64,000 nucleotides of DNA from Acidobacteriota bacterium (GTDB taxonomy: Bacteria > Acidobacteriota > Terriglobia > Bryobacterales > Bryobacteraceae): contig JACQZR010000123.1 in the NCBI GenBank assembly GCA_016213775.1, forward strand, positions 1 to 64,000. The letters are read 5' to 3'. The translations under genes were made by a program, and so were the position numbers. The notes beneath the pieces are model-generated. The model saw nothing but the letters and a program-made list of their open reading frames with translations. It was not told the DNA's origin and did not search any database. Shown in pieces: positions 16,954 through 26,437 of this stretch (its first letter is position 1; the number at the start of each line of letters is the position of its first letter).

Positions 16954-19056
16954 CTAGAGCGGCTGCAGTAAGAGGCCCTCGTGGCGGACGTTCCAATTAC
17001 TGGGGAAGCCGGCGGCGTTGGTGGCGAGGCCGCCTTCCCAACCCGCGGCCATCATGGCGATGGCTGCAAGCAGGCCTCCGTTGGAGGGGAGGTACAGCGG
17101 TAGGTTGGTACGTTGGTAGGTGTGGCCGTTGGCCAGCCACTCGTTCTTGGGAGTGTTGAGCATCAGGGCGTCGATGGCGAGCGCGGGCTCGCCGATGCGG
17201 GCCGCCGTCATCGCGATCATCGGGTAGTCCCAACCCCAGGTGTCGGGCCATTCCCACACGTCCATCACCTTGCGCAGCGTGCGGCGCATCGTTTCCTTAT
17301 CAGCCTTCTCGCCGGGGAGGACGCCGAGTGCAGCGACCATCGATGGATGATCGCGATTGCGCTCGGTGAAGGTTCGCGGGCAGTTCTCGTGGGCGAGGTA
17401 GACGCCATCCTTCGCGGGCAAGGGGGCAAGTTTGCGGCGAATTTCTTCCCACTTGGGCTCGGGAGGCAAGCTGAGCCGGCGGCGCCACTCATTGGCGATG
17501 CGCAGGCCGTAGGCCCAGTATTCGAGCTCGTAGGTCGGATTCCAGGTTTCGGTGGGAGGGTGGTTTTCCTGCGCCGGGATGACTGGCGGGCCCAAAACGT
17601 AACGACCGGTCTTTGTTTCGAGGTGCGCGAAGGAGGCCATGAATTCGGCGGACGCCATGACGATGTCGCGGTAACGATCGAGAGTGGCGCGGGTGGGTGT
17701 GGCGCGGTAGAGGAGTTCGGCCATCGCGATGGGGTGCGCCTGTTGCCAGATGAGCAGCGGACCAATGCTGGAGGGGCTTTCGCGGCCGTCCGGAGCCACC
17801 ATTTTCGGCCAGCGGGCTCCGGCGTAGCCTTGCTGTTTGGCGGTGGCTCGCGCGGAGGCGACGGTGCGGTTGTACCAGGACATGCTGCGTTCGAGCAACG
17901 CGGGGCGGCCCCACATCGGGAAGTGGGCGCTGTGCCACCAGTACATTTCCATGTGGAATTTGCCGTTCCAACTGTTGCAGACGAGTCCGGTTTCCTGCGG
18001 CGGCAACGAACCCGAGGATTGGATGGCTGTCTGGTATTGGGAGAGGACGATGCGGCGTTCGAGTTCTCTCGCGCGCGGGTCTGTGGAGGCGGAGAGGTCG
18101 ATGGCGGCGCCGGTGGTCCAGAACTTTTTCCAGTGGTCTTGCGATTTTCCGAAGGTTTCGCGGAAGGAGAGTTTGCCGGTGCCGGGGATCGGTTCGAAGA
18201 TGATGGTGGCGCTGAGGTGGTTTGTGAGGGGGAGAAGGCGGAAGCTGTGGGGTGCGGCTTGTTCGAGGTTTGCGCTCTGGAACCAGAAAAGGCGGACGGC
18301 GTAACGGTCGTCGTCGAGGCGGCGGTGGAAGATCGCTTCGTTAATGCCACGTTCTTCGAGCGTGGTGGTGTGGCGATCGGGGTGGGTCCAGTCGGCGGCG
18401 TTCATGGCGGGCGAGCCGTATGGGAAGTCGAGGCGTAGGGCGAGCTGGCCGCGCGTGATCAACTCCGAGCGAACGTCGATGGCGATGGCATCGCGATCGG
18501 GATGGCAGACGGTGTGGACGTGAACGTAGCGGCCGTTGATTTGAAACGAACTGCTGAGGTGGCCCCTGAAGAGGTCGAGCTCCTGGCGGATGCCGGTGAG
18601 GTCTTGCGGCGTGGCGTCAGCGGCGGTACTGGTTTTGAGAACGAAGCCGATGCGGCCGAGGTGCAGGCGGTGCGGGTTGTCACGGAGCCAGTTGTAATGC
18701 TCTTCCTGGCCGCGCGCGGCGACGGGGTAGCCGACCTTGCGCCCGTGGGTTTCGAAATCGGTAAGTTTGAGTGTGGCGAGTGAGTAGCCGCGCGGGTTGG
18801 GGAACGAATGCCAGCCCCAGTGGGACATGGTGCAAAGGGGCATGGCCTTGTCGTAGAGATCGGGGAAGGTCTGCAGGCCGGTGATGTCGGCCGTGAAGGC
18901 GAATTCGCCGTTGCCGATGGAGAGCGGCGAGCGCGGTTGGAATGCGCCGAGAACGGGGTTGTGACGGCGTACGACGGCGTGCCGGTCGATGGGCGTAGCT
19001 GCCGGTAGTGCGAGTGCCGGCAGCGCTCCAAGGATGCCGCGGCGCGTTGGTTTCAT
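16954..19056 (-). CDS. Exported (alpha/alpha)6-barrel glycoside-hydrolase-like protein (GH65-like)
   Basis: The 700-residue protein starts MKPTRRGILGALPALALPAA, a Tat-type signal. The N-terminal region contains LSIGNGEFAFTADITGLQTFPDLY and a beta-sandwich typical of glucosidases with a supersandwich domain. The C-terminal half (about 350-690) is an alpha/alpha toroid: ETWNPTYELEYWAYGLRIANEW with likely acidic catalytic positions, WPDTWGWDYPMIAMTAARIG, and NGHTYQRTNLPLYLPSNGGLL. This is most like the GH65/GH95-type fold, though the exact family is uncertain. The start at 19056 overlaps the molybdenum-subunit stop by 4 bp (ATGA), favouring it over longer upstream frames. Confidence 0.7.
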   Translation of the reverse strand: MKPTRRGILGALPALALPAATPIDRHAVVRRHNPVLGAFQPRSPLSIGNGEFAFTADITGLQTFPDLYDKAMPLCTMSHWGWHSFPNPRGYSLATLKLTDFETHGRKVGYPVAARGQEEHYNWLRDNPHRLHLGRIGFVLKTSTAADATPQDLTGIRQELDLFRGHLSSSFQINGRYVHVHTVCHPDRDAIAIDVRSELITRGQLALRLDFPYGSPAMNAADWTHPDRHTTTLEERGINEAIFHRRLDDDRYAVRLFWFQSANLEQAAPHSFRLLPLTNHLSATIIFEPIPGTGKLSFRETFGKSQDHWKKFWTTGAAIDLSASTDPRARELERRIVLSQYQTAIQSSGSLPPQETGLVCNSWNGKFHMEMYWWHSAHFPMWGRPALLERSMSWYNRTVASARATAKQQGYAGARWPKMVAPDGRESPSSIGPLLIWQQAHPIAMAELLYRATPTRATLDRYRDIVMASAEFMASFAHLETKTGRYVLGPPVIPAQENHPPTETWNPTYELEYWAYGLRIANEWRRRLSLPPEPKWEEIRRKLAPLPAKDGVYLAHENCPRTFTERNRDHPSMVAALGVLPGEKADKETMRRTLRKVMDVWEWPDTWGWDYPMIAMTAARIGEPALAIDALMLNTPKNEWLANGHTYQRTNLPLYLPSNGGLLAAIAMMAAGWEGGLATNAAGFPSNWNVRHEGLLLQPL

Positions 19057-21128
19057 GCGCGGCCCATTTTGACGGGCATGGCGCGGCGGCGTTCCCCGTA
19101 GGCATGGAACGCGGCATTGGCAATGGCTGGAGCGACGGCGATGATCGGCGTTTCTCCTGCACCGGCGGGGGCGAGATCGGGACGGTCGAGCAGAACGACG
19201 TCGAGGGTAGGGACGTCTTTGAAGCGCGGCACTTTGTAGCGGGCGAAACTGCCGTTCTTCAATTTGCCGCCCGCGAATTCGATGGCTTCGGTGAGTGCGC
19301 CGCCGAGCCCTTGAATGATCGACCCTTCCACTTGGGCGCGGAGGTTGGCGGGGTTGAGGATCTTGCCGCATTCAAAGGCCATGCAGAACTCGCGGATCTT
19401 GCCGGTGGTGGGGTCGAGTTCGACGCAGGCGGCGACGTAGGAACCTTTTTCGGTGCCGCCGGCGATGCCGATGCCTTTCTTCGCGGCACGGCGTTCGGCA
19501 AACCGGAACTTCTTCGCGGCGGCTTGCAGCACCGCGCGAAGACGGTCGTTATCGGCGTTGCGAAGGCGGAACTCGAGCGGGTCGAGGTTGGCCGCAGAGG
19601 CCAGTTCGTCCATAAAACATTCGCGGGCGAAATTGTTTGCAGTGGCGGCAATGCCGCGATACGAGCCTTCGCGTAACGGAGACTGGCTGCCGAGGAAGTG
19701 ATGGTGCGCGTTGGCCACTTTGTAGGGCGTTTCCAGTGCTGCGCCGCCCGCGTTGTAGTTGACGAATTTCCAGGCGGTGAGGCGGCCTTCGGCATCGAGT
19801 CCTGCTTCGATTTCAAAGAGGCCGGCTGGGCGGAAATAGGCCCACATGAATTCTTCGGCGCGGGTCCAGCGGACGCAGACGGGCTTGCCTGCTTCCTTGG
19901 CGAGACGCGCGGCTTCGAGTGCGGCGTCGCTGATGTGCTTGCCACCGAAGCCACCGCCGGAATCAGGCTGAATCACACGCACCTTGTCCGCGGTGAGGTG
20001 GAAGGCCTGCATCAACTGATCGCGCACACCGAAGGGGTTTTGCGTGCCGGTCCAGACGGTGAGTTTGCCATCGACCCATTCGGCGACGGCGGCGCGCGGT
20101 TCCATGGGGGCGTGCGCGATGAAGGGCACTTGATAGGTGGCGGTGTGTTTCTTTGCGGCGGCGGCGAGTCCGGTGGAGATGGACCCGCGTTCCGATGCGG
20201 AGCGGCCGGGCTTGGCATGGGACTTGAGGTGCGTGAAGAGCACATCGCTGGAGGGGTGCTCTTTGGTGTCCCATTCGGCTGCGATGGCGGCAACGGCTTT
20301 GCGTGCGGCGTAGGAGGTGGACGCGGCACAGCCGGCGAAATCGCCATCTTTCACTGCGACCACGCCGGGGAGTTTCTGAGCCGCGGTGAGGTCGGCCGAT
20401 TTGAGTTTGCTGTTGTAGGCGGGGGCGCGGAGGACGCAGCCGTAGAGCATGCCGGGGCGTTTGATGTCGCTGGGGTATTCATGCTTGCCGGTGACGATGG
20501 CGTGCGCATCAGCGCGGTACTGCGATGTGCCGAGGATTTTCCAATCGTCGACTTTGGTGAGGGCTGTGGTGTTGGGTTGGACGCCGGCGAGCGCCGAGGC
20601 GAGATCGGCATAGCCGAAAGATTTGCCGTCGTGAGTGATCCTGCCGTTGGTGATGCGGAGGGTGGCGCGGTCGGCGTGCCAGCGTTCGGCGGCGGTGCTG
20701 AGGAGCATCTCGCGGGCTGCGGCCGCGGCGCTCCGGACCGACGGCACCGTGCGGGGCGTGGTTCCGCTGCCGGCGGTCAAGCCGTCGTTGGGGGTGAGGT
20801 CGGTGTCGCCGAGAATGACGCGCATTTGTTCGAGCGGAAGGCGTAGCTCTTCAGCGGCGGCCATGGCTAGTTCCGTGCGCGCGCCTTGGCCCACTTCCAC
20901 TTTTCCGGAAAGCACTGTGACGGTTCCGTCGGTGGCGATGTGGAGCCGCGAGCCGACAGGCACGTTGGCGCCGCCTCCACCGCCGCGGCGCTGCTGCGCG
21001 ATTGCAGGGACGACCATGATGCCGACGCCCAGCGTGGCAAGGAACTCACGGCGTGTGGGCGTGAAGATGTAGCGCGGGGCTTCAAAGAGTTCGTAGCGTT
21101 CGGGTTCGATTTCGAAGATCTCAGGCAT
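19053..21128 (-). CDS. Molybdopterin-binding subunit of a xanthine dehydrogenase-family hydroxylase (IorB-like)
   Basis: The 691-residue protein has a Tat-like twin-arginine segment (TPTRREFLATLGVG, Arg 26-27), then the Moco-binding domains. Visible motifs are GKVEVGQGARTELA, the QPDSGGGFGGK segment, LREGSYRGIAATANNF, and C-terminal GAGET with the catalytic Glu at about residue 659. It pairs with the adjacent 2Fe-2S subunit and there is no FAD subunit, as in isoquinoline 1-oxidoreductase/aldehyde oxidoreductase-type periplasmic enzymes that pass electrons to cytochromes. The ATG at 21128 has a strong GGGAGG site at 5 bases and overlaps the small subunit by 8 bp; an upstream start at 21149 lacks this. 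The substrate, perhaps a sugar-derived aldehyde, is inferred from operon context only. Confidence 0.85.
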   Translation of the reverse strand: MPEIFEIEPERYELFEAPRYIFTPTRREFLATLGVGIMVVPAIAQQRRGGGGGANVPVGSRLHIATDGTVTVLSGKVEVGQGARTELAMAAAEELRLPLEQMRVILGDTDLTPNDGLTAGSGTTPRTVPSVRSAAAAAREMLLSTAAERWHADRATLRITNGRITHDGKSFGYADLASALAGVQPNTTALTKVDDWKILGTSQYRADAHAIVTGKHEYPSDIKRPGMLYGCVLRAPAYNSKLKSADLTAAQKLPGVVAVKDGDFAGCAASTSYAARKAVAAIAAEWDTKEHPSSDVLFTHLKSHAKPGRSASERGSISTGLAAAAKKHTATYQVPFIAHAPMEPRAAVAEWVDGKLTVWTGTQNPFGVRDQLMQAFHLTADKVRVIQPDSGGGFGGKHISDAALEAARLAKEAGKPVCVRWTRAEEFMWAYFRPAGLFEIEAGLDAEGRLTAWKFVNYNAGGAALETPYKVANAHHHFLGSQSPLREGSYRGIAATANNFARECFMDELASAANLDPLEFRLRNADNDRLRAVLQAAAKKFRFAERRAAKKGIGIAGGTEKGSYVAACVELDPTTGKIREFCMAFECGKILNPANLRAQVEGSIIQGLGGALTEAIEFAGGKLKNGSFARYKVPRFKDVPTLDVVLLDRPDLAPAGAGETPIIAVAPAIANAAFHAYGERRRAMPVKMGRA

Positions 21129-21588
21129 GTGCGCCTCCCTTTGCCGCATGGTGGATTGCGGCGATCAAGCGTGGGTATCCGGCGCAGCGGCAGAGATTGC
21201 CGTTCATGGCTTCGGCGATCTGCGCTTCGCTGGGGTGCGGTGTCTTTTCGAGGAACGCCGTCGCGGTGAGGATCATGCCTGGCACGCAGTAGCCGCACTG
21301 CATCGCGCCTTCGGCGATGAATGCCTGCTGCACACGGTGCAGTCTGCCGTTGAGGGCGAGCCCTTCAATGGTGGTGATCTTCTTGCCCGCCGCAGTGCTG
21401 ATAGGCGTGCGGCACGAAGCGACCACCCTGCCGTCCAGCAGCACTGTGCAAGCGCGGCACTGGCCTTCGCCACATCCATATTTAGTGCCGGTGAGTCCCA
21501 GGTCTTCACGCAGCACTTCGAGCAAAGGCCGGTCGGCCTCGGTGTCGATTTGCCGCGCTGTTCCATTCACAGTCATATCTATGCGCAT
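21121..21588 (-). CDS. 2Fe-2S subunit of a molybdenum hydroxylase (IorA-like)
   Basis: The 155-residue protein has both iron-sulfur clusters of the xanthine dehydrogenase small-subunit family: a plant-ferredoxin-type N-terminal cluster (C39, C44, C47, C59; motif YGCGEGQCRACTVLLDG) and a C-terminal cluster (C98, C101, C133, C135; QCGYCVPGM and LCRCAGY). It shuttles electrons from the Mo cofactor. Its ATG lies inside the 3' end of the upstream gene (10-bp overlap) with GGAG 5 bases before it. The lack of a signal peptide together with a Tat signal on the large subunit fits hitch-hiker export of a folded complex. Confidence 0.92.
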   Translation of the reverse strand: MRIDMTVNGTARQIDTEADRPLLEVLREDLGLTGTKYGCGEGQCRACTVLLDGRVVASCRTPISTAAGKKITTIEGLALNGRLHRVQQAFIAEGAMQCGYCVPGMILTATAFLEKTPHPSEAQIAEAMNGNLCRCAGYPRLIAAIHHAAKGGAHA

Positions 21589-23267
21589 GTGAACTCCAGT
21601 GTGTGATCAAACGGTGTGAATCCGGTGATGTAGACGCTCGCTCCGGGGAGTTTGGATTCGGCGCCGCGGACTTGCGTGTATTTGTGCTCGCCGCGGCCGG
21701 GTCCGAAAGTGATTTCGCGGCCGGCGGCGCGCACGCGCGCGAATCCAGACGGAAGGACGAAAGCATCGGTGGCGTCGGGGGCGCGCAGGAGGCCGTCCAT
21801 TTCGAGGCCTTCCTTTCCGCGGATGCTCACCTCGACGGCAAGCGGCACTTTGCTGGTGCCGGTGGCCTGCATGCGGATGCGGAAGCCCTTCGCGGTTTCG
21901 GTGACGGTGGCGCGCTGTTCCAAGTGGCAGACCTCCGTTTGGCGGCGGTCCTTGCGCGATGCGCCCCATTCGCCCGCTTTTACGTGGTAGGGTTTGTCGA
22001 GCGGCTGATAGTAGGGGCCTGTGAGCGTCTGGCGAAAGATGTAGCTATCGCCTTCCTTGGCCCATGTTTGCGGCTCGAACTGCGCCTTGCCGAAGAAGGC
22101 GCTGGCGAAACGGACTCCGTTGATGGCGAGCCCGCCGTTGTGCAGCGTGAAGAAGCGGCTGTCATCTTCGAGCAGCAAGGTGGCGCTGCGCTCGCCACGG
22201 CGGATGCGGGCGATGCTCAGGGCTTTGAAGTGCCTTTCGTAGTTGTCGGGCGGCGCGACGGGATCGGGCAGCGGTTTGGTGAGTTCCGGGTATTCGAGCA
22301 GCAGTGAGAGGCCGGCGCGCTGGGCCACATATTTCTTCGCCACCCAGGCATAGCGCGGGTTGTTGTCGTGCACCGCGAGGTAGTGCATAGGGAACCAGTA
22401 GTGGCCCATGTCGCCGATCTGGTTGCGATCCTGACGGTGAGAGATTTCGGTCACCATCTCGCCGTCGGCATGCATGAGATAGAAGTTGAGGTCGAGGTTG
22501 CGGCGGACGTTCTGCAAAAGCTCTTTGCGCCCGAGTTTGGCGGCCACGGTGATGAGCGCGATGTCCACGATCGGCGAATAGACGATGGTGCTGCGCTCGT
22601 CGTACTGACCGTCTTCATCCTGGTCGATGCCTTCAGCGAGCCACTGATCGACACGCTTTCCGTAGGCTGGGTTCGGCGCGACATCGTTGAGAAGGGCAAG
22701 CGCGGCGCAGACGACCCAGCGATGGTTGGGTGTGTGAACGCCGCCGTGCGCGAGCGACTTGCCGGCTTTGTCAAGGAACGGCGTCACCATTTGGAGGATC
22801 TCGCGAGAGCCGGCACGTTTGGCAATGCCGGCCACGCGCGCGACGCCGAGCACGGTGAAGGCCGTGTCAGGCGGCGAGTTAAAGTTGGTGATCACGTTGT
22901 CGATGTTGCCGTCGGGGGTCTGGTGGCGGTGGAGGCAGGCGGCGGCGAGGCGCATGCGCTCGATCATCAGCGGGTCCTTGTGGAACTTGGATTGTGGGTG
23001 GTGGAACGCGGTGTTGAGGGTGTCGAGGACGCCGGAAGCAGTGCTGGCGTGGAAGAGTTCGGTTGCATCGGGGAAGATGCCGCTGTAGGGATGCTTGGGA
23101 TCGGTGATCTGGCGCTTGAGCAGGGTCTCTACTGCGCTGTCGTGACGTGTGACGAGCGCGGTGATCCAGTCGGCGCCGGTGGATTCGGCGTAGGCCTCGC
23201 CGGATGCTGCGCTCATCCAGCCGGCGGCAGACAGAGCCGCCATCAGTTCCCGTCGTGTTGTGGTCAT
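21579..23267 (-). CDS. Tat-exported alpha-toroid protein, heparinase/glycan-lyase-like, first gene of the operon
   Basis: The 562-residue protein begins MTTTRRELMAALSAAGW, a Tat-like signal. Residues about 35-350 are alpha-helical, with a toroid-like pattern (DTLNTAFHHPQSKFH, CLHRHQTPDGNIDNVITNFN, GDMGHYWFPMHYLAV). The C-terminal 200 residues are beta-rich, with an immunoglobulin-like appearance (AVEVSIRGKEGLEMDG, PSGFARVRAAGREITFG). This two-part plan resembles heparinase II/III or other polysaccharide lyases, but I see no definitive signature. The start is set by the Tat motif; an upstream 13-codon extension has no merit. The divergent DUF1549 gene starts 41 bp away, so the promoters of both lie in that gap. 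Likely acts in the periplasm on acidic glycans (inference). Confidence 0.65.
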   Translation of the reverse strand: MTTTRRELMAALSAAGWMSAASGEAYAESTGADWITALVTRHDSAVETLLKRQITDPKHPYSGIFPDATELFHASTASGVLDTLNTAFHHPQSKFHKDPLMIERMRLAAACLHRHQTPDGNIDNVITNFNSPPDTAFTVLGVARVAGIAKRAGSREILQMVTPFLDKAGKSLAHGGVHTPNHRWVVCAALALLNDVAPNPAYGKRVDQWLAEGIDQDEDGQYDERSTIVYSPIVDIALITVAAKLGRKELLQNVRRNLDLNFYLMHADGEMVTEISHRQDRNQIGDMGHYWFPMHYLAVHDNNPRYAWVAKKYVAQRAGLSLLLEYPELTKPLPDPVAPPDNYERHFKALSIARIRRGERSATLLLEDDSRFFTLHNGGLAINGVRFASAFFGKAQFEPQTWAKEGDSYIFRQTLTGPYYQPLDKPYHVKAGEWGASRKDRRQTEVCHLEQRATVTETAKGFRIRMQATGTSKVPLAVEVSIRGKEGLEMDGLLRAPDATDAFVLPSGFARVRAAGREITFGPGRGEHKYTQVRGAESKLPGASVYITGFTPFDHTLEFTCA

Positions 23268-23308
23268 TTCAATTTCATTGTGATGGAATAGAGGGACAGA
23301 ATCCACCC

Positions 23309-26300
23309 ATGCGTTACGTCTTCCTACTCTTTGTGTCTGCTGCTACGAGCGCGATTGCCGCGCCTCCCGGGGGCGTGGATTTTCAACGCCAGGTGCGTCC
23401 CATCCTTTCCGATAATTGCTTCCATTGCCACGGTCCCGACAAGAACACGCGGCTGATGGATCTGCGTCTTGACATTCAAGAGGGCGCGTTTGCGAAGCGG
23501 GCCAACGGGGCGGTGATTGTTCCGGGCAAGCCAGAAGCAAGTCTGCTGTATCAGCGGATCTCGCACGCCAAGCCGGCGATGCGCATGCCACCGGCGGCGT
23601 CGAATAAAAAGATCACGCCGGAGCAGCAACAGATCATTCGCAAGTGGATTGAACAGGGCGCGGAGTGGAAGGAGCACTGGTCGTTTCAACCGGTGACGAA
23701 GAAGGCTCCGCCGGTGGTGCAATACAAGAGCTGGGTGCGGAATCCGATTGACAATTTTGTGCTGGCGAAGCTGGAAGCGATGGGGCTGCGGCCGGGGATG
23801 GAGGCGGACCGGCGGACGCTGCTGCGGCGGGTGACGCTCGATTTGACGGGGTTGCCGCCGACGCCCGCGGAGATCAATGCGTTTGTTGCGGACCGCGCGC
23901 CGAATGCCTATGAGAAGGTGGTGGATCGGCTGCTGGCGTCGCCGCGTTGGGGCGAGCACCGGGGGCGGTATTGGCTGGACGCCGCGCGCTATGCGGACAC
24001 GCACGGGCTGCATATTGATAACTATCGCGAGATGTGGCCGTATCGCGATTGGGTGATTCGTGCGTTCAACAATAACCTTCCATTTGACCGCTTCACGATT
24101 GAGCAACTGGCTGGGGATATGCTTCCGAATCGCACGCTCGATCAGCAGGTGGCGAGTGGATTCAACCGCTGCAACATCACGACCAATGAGGGCGGGTCGA
24201 TTGCTGAGGAAGTGGACGCGATGTACCAGAAGGATCGCGTGGAGACCACGTCAACCGTCTGGTTGGGGCTCACCACCGGCTGTGCTACGTGCCACGATCA
24301 CAAGTTCGATCCGATCCAGCAAAAGGAGTTTTACCAACTTGTGGCGTTCTTCAAGAACACCACGCAGAAGCCGTTGGATGGGAATATTCCCGATACGCCG
24401 CCGGTGATCTTTGTACCGCAGCCGGACGATGTCACGCGGTGGGAGGAACTGGAGCGATCGGCAAAGGAACTGCGCGAGCGGAAGGCCGAGCGGGTGACTG
24501 CCGTGAAGGCGGATTTCGAGACATGGCTGAACACTGAGGAAAGGAAGACTTTCACGGATCCTTCGCCGGATGCGCTGGTGTCGCTGCCGTTGCGCGAAGG
24601 CGCGGGTACGAGTGTGAAGGGCACGGTTCGCGGCAAGGAAACATCGCTGGCGCTCAATGAGACTTTCCAGTGGCGCAAAGGGCCGATGGCAGACAAAGCA
24701 CTGCAGTTCGCCAAGGCTGCATTGGAGATTCCGGGGATTGACGAGTTCGATCCGGCCGAGCCGCTGTCAGTGAGCGCGTGGGTGTTCTTTCCGAACACCG
24801 ATGAGACGTGGATTGTCGCCAGCCATGCGGACAAGGTGAATCAGGCGCGCGGCTGGGTTTTTAATGTGACTGGCCGCCTACCGAGATTTCAGTTTGCCTC
24901 TCCGGCGCTGCAGGAACGGGTATTGACGCAGGCGACGGCGAGTGCGCGCATGCGGCCGAATAGCTGGAATCATGTTGCGCTCACCTACGACGGAAGCAAA
25001 CTGGGCACGGGCGTTTCGCTGTTTGTGAATGGCAAACCCGTGAGCACGGAATCGGCCATCCGCGACGCGGAAGAAGAGCTCAAGGTGGGCGATGTTGCCA
25101 ACATGGCGATGCGCATCGGCTCCGATGGCCGGCGGTACTTCCCCGGCGGCGGGCTGGCTGACCTGCGCATCTACAAGCGTGAGCTGAGCGAGGACGAAGT
25201 GACGTCGCTGGCGCAGTGGGGCACGGAGAAGAACGGCAACAATGCGCTGCTGCTGACTTGGTTGAACAAGAAGGATCACGACTATCAGGAACTGGCGTCG
25301 CAATCCGACATCGTGGAGAAAGAACGGCGCGCGATTCGCCGCAAGGGTGGGTTGACGCACGTGATGGCGGAGCGTCCGGATAAGAAGCCATCGGCGAACG
25401 TATTGTTCCGCGGGATGTATGATCAGCCTCGCGATGAGGTGTTTCCCGATGTGCCGTCAGCGCTGCCGCCGATGGGGCAGGAACTGCCGCGTAACCGTTT
25501 TGGATTGGCGCAGTGGTTGATTGATCCGTCGAATCCGCTGACGACGCGCGTGACGGTGAATCGTTTCTGGCAGGAGATTTTCGGCACGGGCATTGTGAAA
25601 ACGGCCGAGGATTTTGGTTCGCAGGGGCAGCCGCCGACGCATCCGGAATTGCTGGACTGGATGGCGGCGACGTTCCGCGAGTCGGGCTGGGATATGAAGG
25701 CGTTCTACAAGATGATGGTGATGAGCGCGACGTACCGTCAATCCGCGGCGGCGACGCCGTACAAGCTCAAGAAAGATCCGGAGAACCGCATGCTGTCGCG
25801 CGGGCCGCGGTTCCGCATGGATGCGGAGATGGTTCGCGACTATGCACTCGCTGTGAGCGGGTTGCTGACGCCGGTGATCGGTGGACCGAGTGTGAAGCCG
25901 TATCAGCCTGCGGGCATTTGGGAAACCGTGGCGATGAAGAATTCGACCACGCGGTTCTATAAGCAGGACCATGGCGAGAGCCTCTACCGGCGCAGCATGT
26001 ACACACTGTGGAAGCGGAGTGCGCCGCCGGCGTCGATGGAGATTTTCAATGCGCCCTCGCGCGAGAATTGCACGGTGCGGCGTGAGCGAACCAATACGCC
26101 GTTGCAGGCGCTGGTGACGATGAACGATGTGCAGTTTGTGGAGGCCGCGCGTACGCTGGCGGCGATGGCGATGCGCGAGCCGGCGGAGTTTGGGAAACGG
26201 CTGGACCAGATCACGGTGCGCGTGTTGGGGCGTGCGTTCGATGCGCGGGAGCGGTTGACGGCGAGGGCTTCGTTCAATGACTTTGTGGCGTACTACAAGG

Positions 26301-26437
26301 CTCACGAGGAGGAAGCGCGCAAGTTGATCACGGCCGGCGAATCGAAGGTGGATGAGTCGCTTCCTGCGGCGGAGTACGCGGCGTGGACGATGATGGCGAA
26401 TCAAGTTTTCAATCTGGATGAGGCATTGAACAAATGA
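23309..26437 (+). CDS. Planctomycete-type cytochrome protein with DUF1549, LamG and DUF1553 domains
   Basis: The 1042-residue secreted protein has a signal peptide ending near AIAAP (residue 19). An N-terminal PSCyt1 region carries CFHCH (C37, C40, H41), a c-type haem motif. The DUF1549 domain (about 145-355) contains RRVTLDLTGLPPTP and a second CxxCH, CATCHDHKFDP (C325, C328, H329). A LamG-like concanavalin fold is inserted at about 430-590 (LSVSAWVFFPNTDETW, SWNHVALTYDG). DUF1553 follows at about 650-1010 (NRFGLAQWLIDPSNPLTTRV, NTPLQALVTMND). Such proteins are always found with DUF1501 partners, as here with a 4-bp overlap, but their reaction is not established. LamG suggests glycan binding. 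Confidence 0.9.
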   Translation: MRYVFLLFVSAATSAIAAPPGGVDFQRQVRPILSDNCFHCHGPDKNTRLMDLRLDIQEGAFAKRANGAVIVPGKPEASLLYQRISHAKPAMRMPPAASNKKITPEQQQIIRKWIEQGAEWKEHWSFQPVTKKAPPVVQYKSWVRNPIDNFVLAKLEAMGLRPGMEADRRTLLRRVTLDLTGLPPTPAEINAFVADRAPNAYEKVVDRLLASPRWGEHRGRYWLDAARYADTHGLHIDNYREMWPYRDWVIRAFNNNLPFDRFTIEQLAGDMLPNRTLDQQVASGFNRCNITTNEGGSIAEEVDAMYQKDRVETTSTVWLGLTTGCATCHDHKFDPIQQKEFYQLVAFFKNTTQKPLDGNIPDTPPVIFVPQPDDVTRWEELERSAKELRERKAERVTAVKADFETWLNTEERKTFTDPSPDALVSLPLREGAGTSVKGTVRGKETSLALNETFQWRKGPMADKALQFAKAALEIPGIDEFDPAEPLSVSAWVFFPNTDETWIVASHADKVNQARGWVFNVTGRLPRFQFASPALQERVLTQATASARMRPNSWNHVALTYDGSKLGTGVSLFVNGKPVSTESAIRDAEEELKVGDVANMAMRIGSDGRRYFPGGGLADLRIYKRELSEDEVTSLAQWGTEKNGNNALLLTWLNKKDHDYQELASQSDIVEKERRAIRRKGGLTHVMAERPDKKPSANVLFRGMYDQPRDEVFPDVPSALPPMGQELPRNRFGLAQWLIDPSNPLTTRVTVNRFWQEIFGTGIVKTAEDFGSQGQPPTHPELLDWMAATFRESGWDMKAFYKMMVMSATYRQSAAATPYKLKKDPENRMLSRGPRFRMDAEMVRDYALAVSGLLTPVIGGPSVKPYQPAGIWETVAMKNSTTRFYKQDHGESLYRRSMYTLWKRSAPPASMEIFNAPSRENCTVRRERTNTPLQALVTMNDVQFVEAARTLAAMAMREPAEFGKRLDQITVRVLGRAFDARERLTARASFNDFVAYYKAHEEEARKLITAGESKVDESLPAAEYAAWTMMANQVFNLDEALNK

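Noticed and set aside
17113-20846. Long plus-strand frames (17113-18438 and 19698-20846) opposite the operon
   Set aside because: Gly-rich antisense frames produced by high GC in the real genes; the minus-strand proteins have clear motifs.
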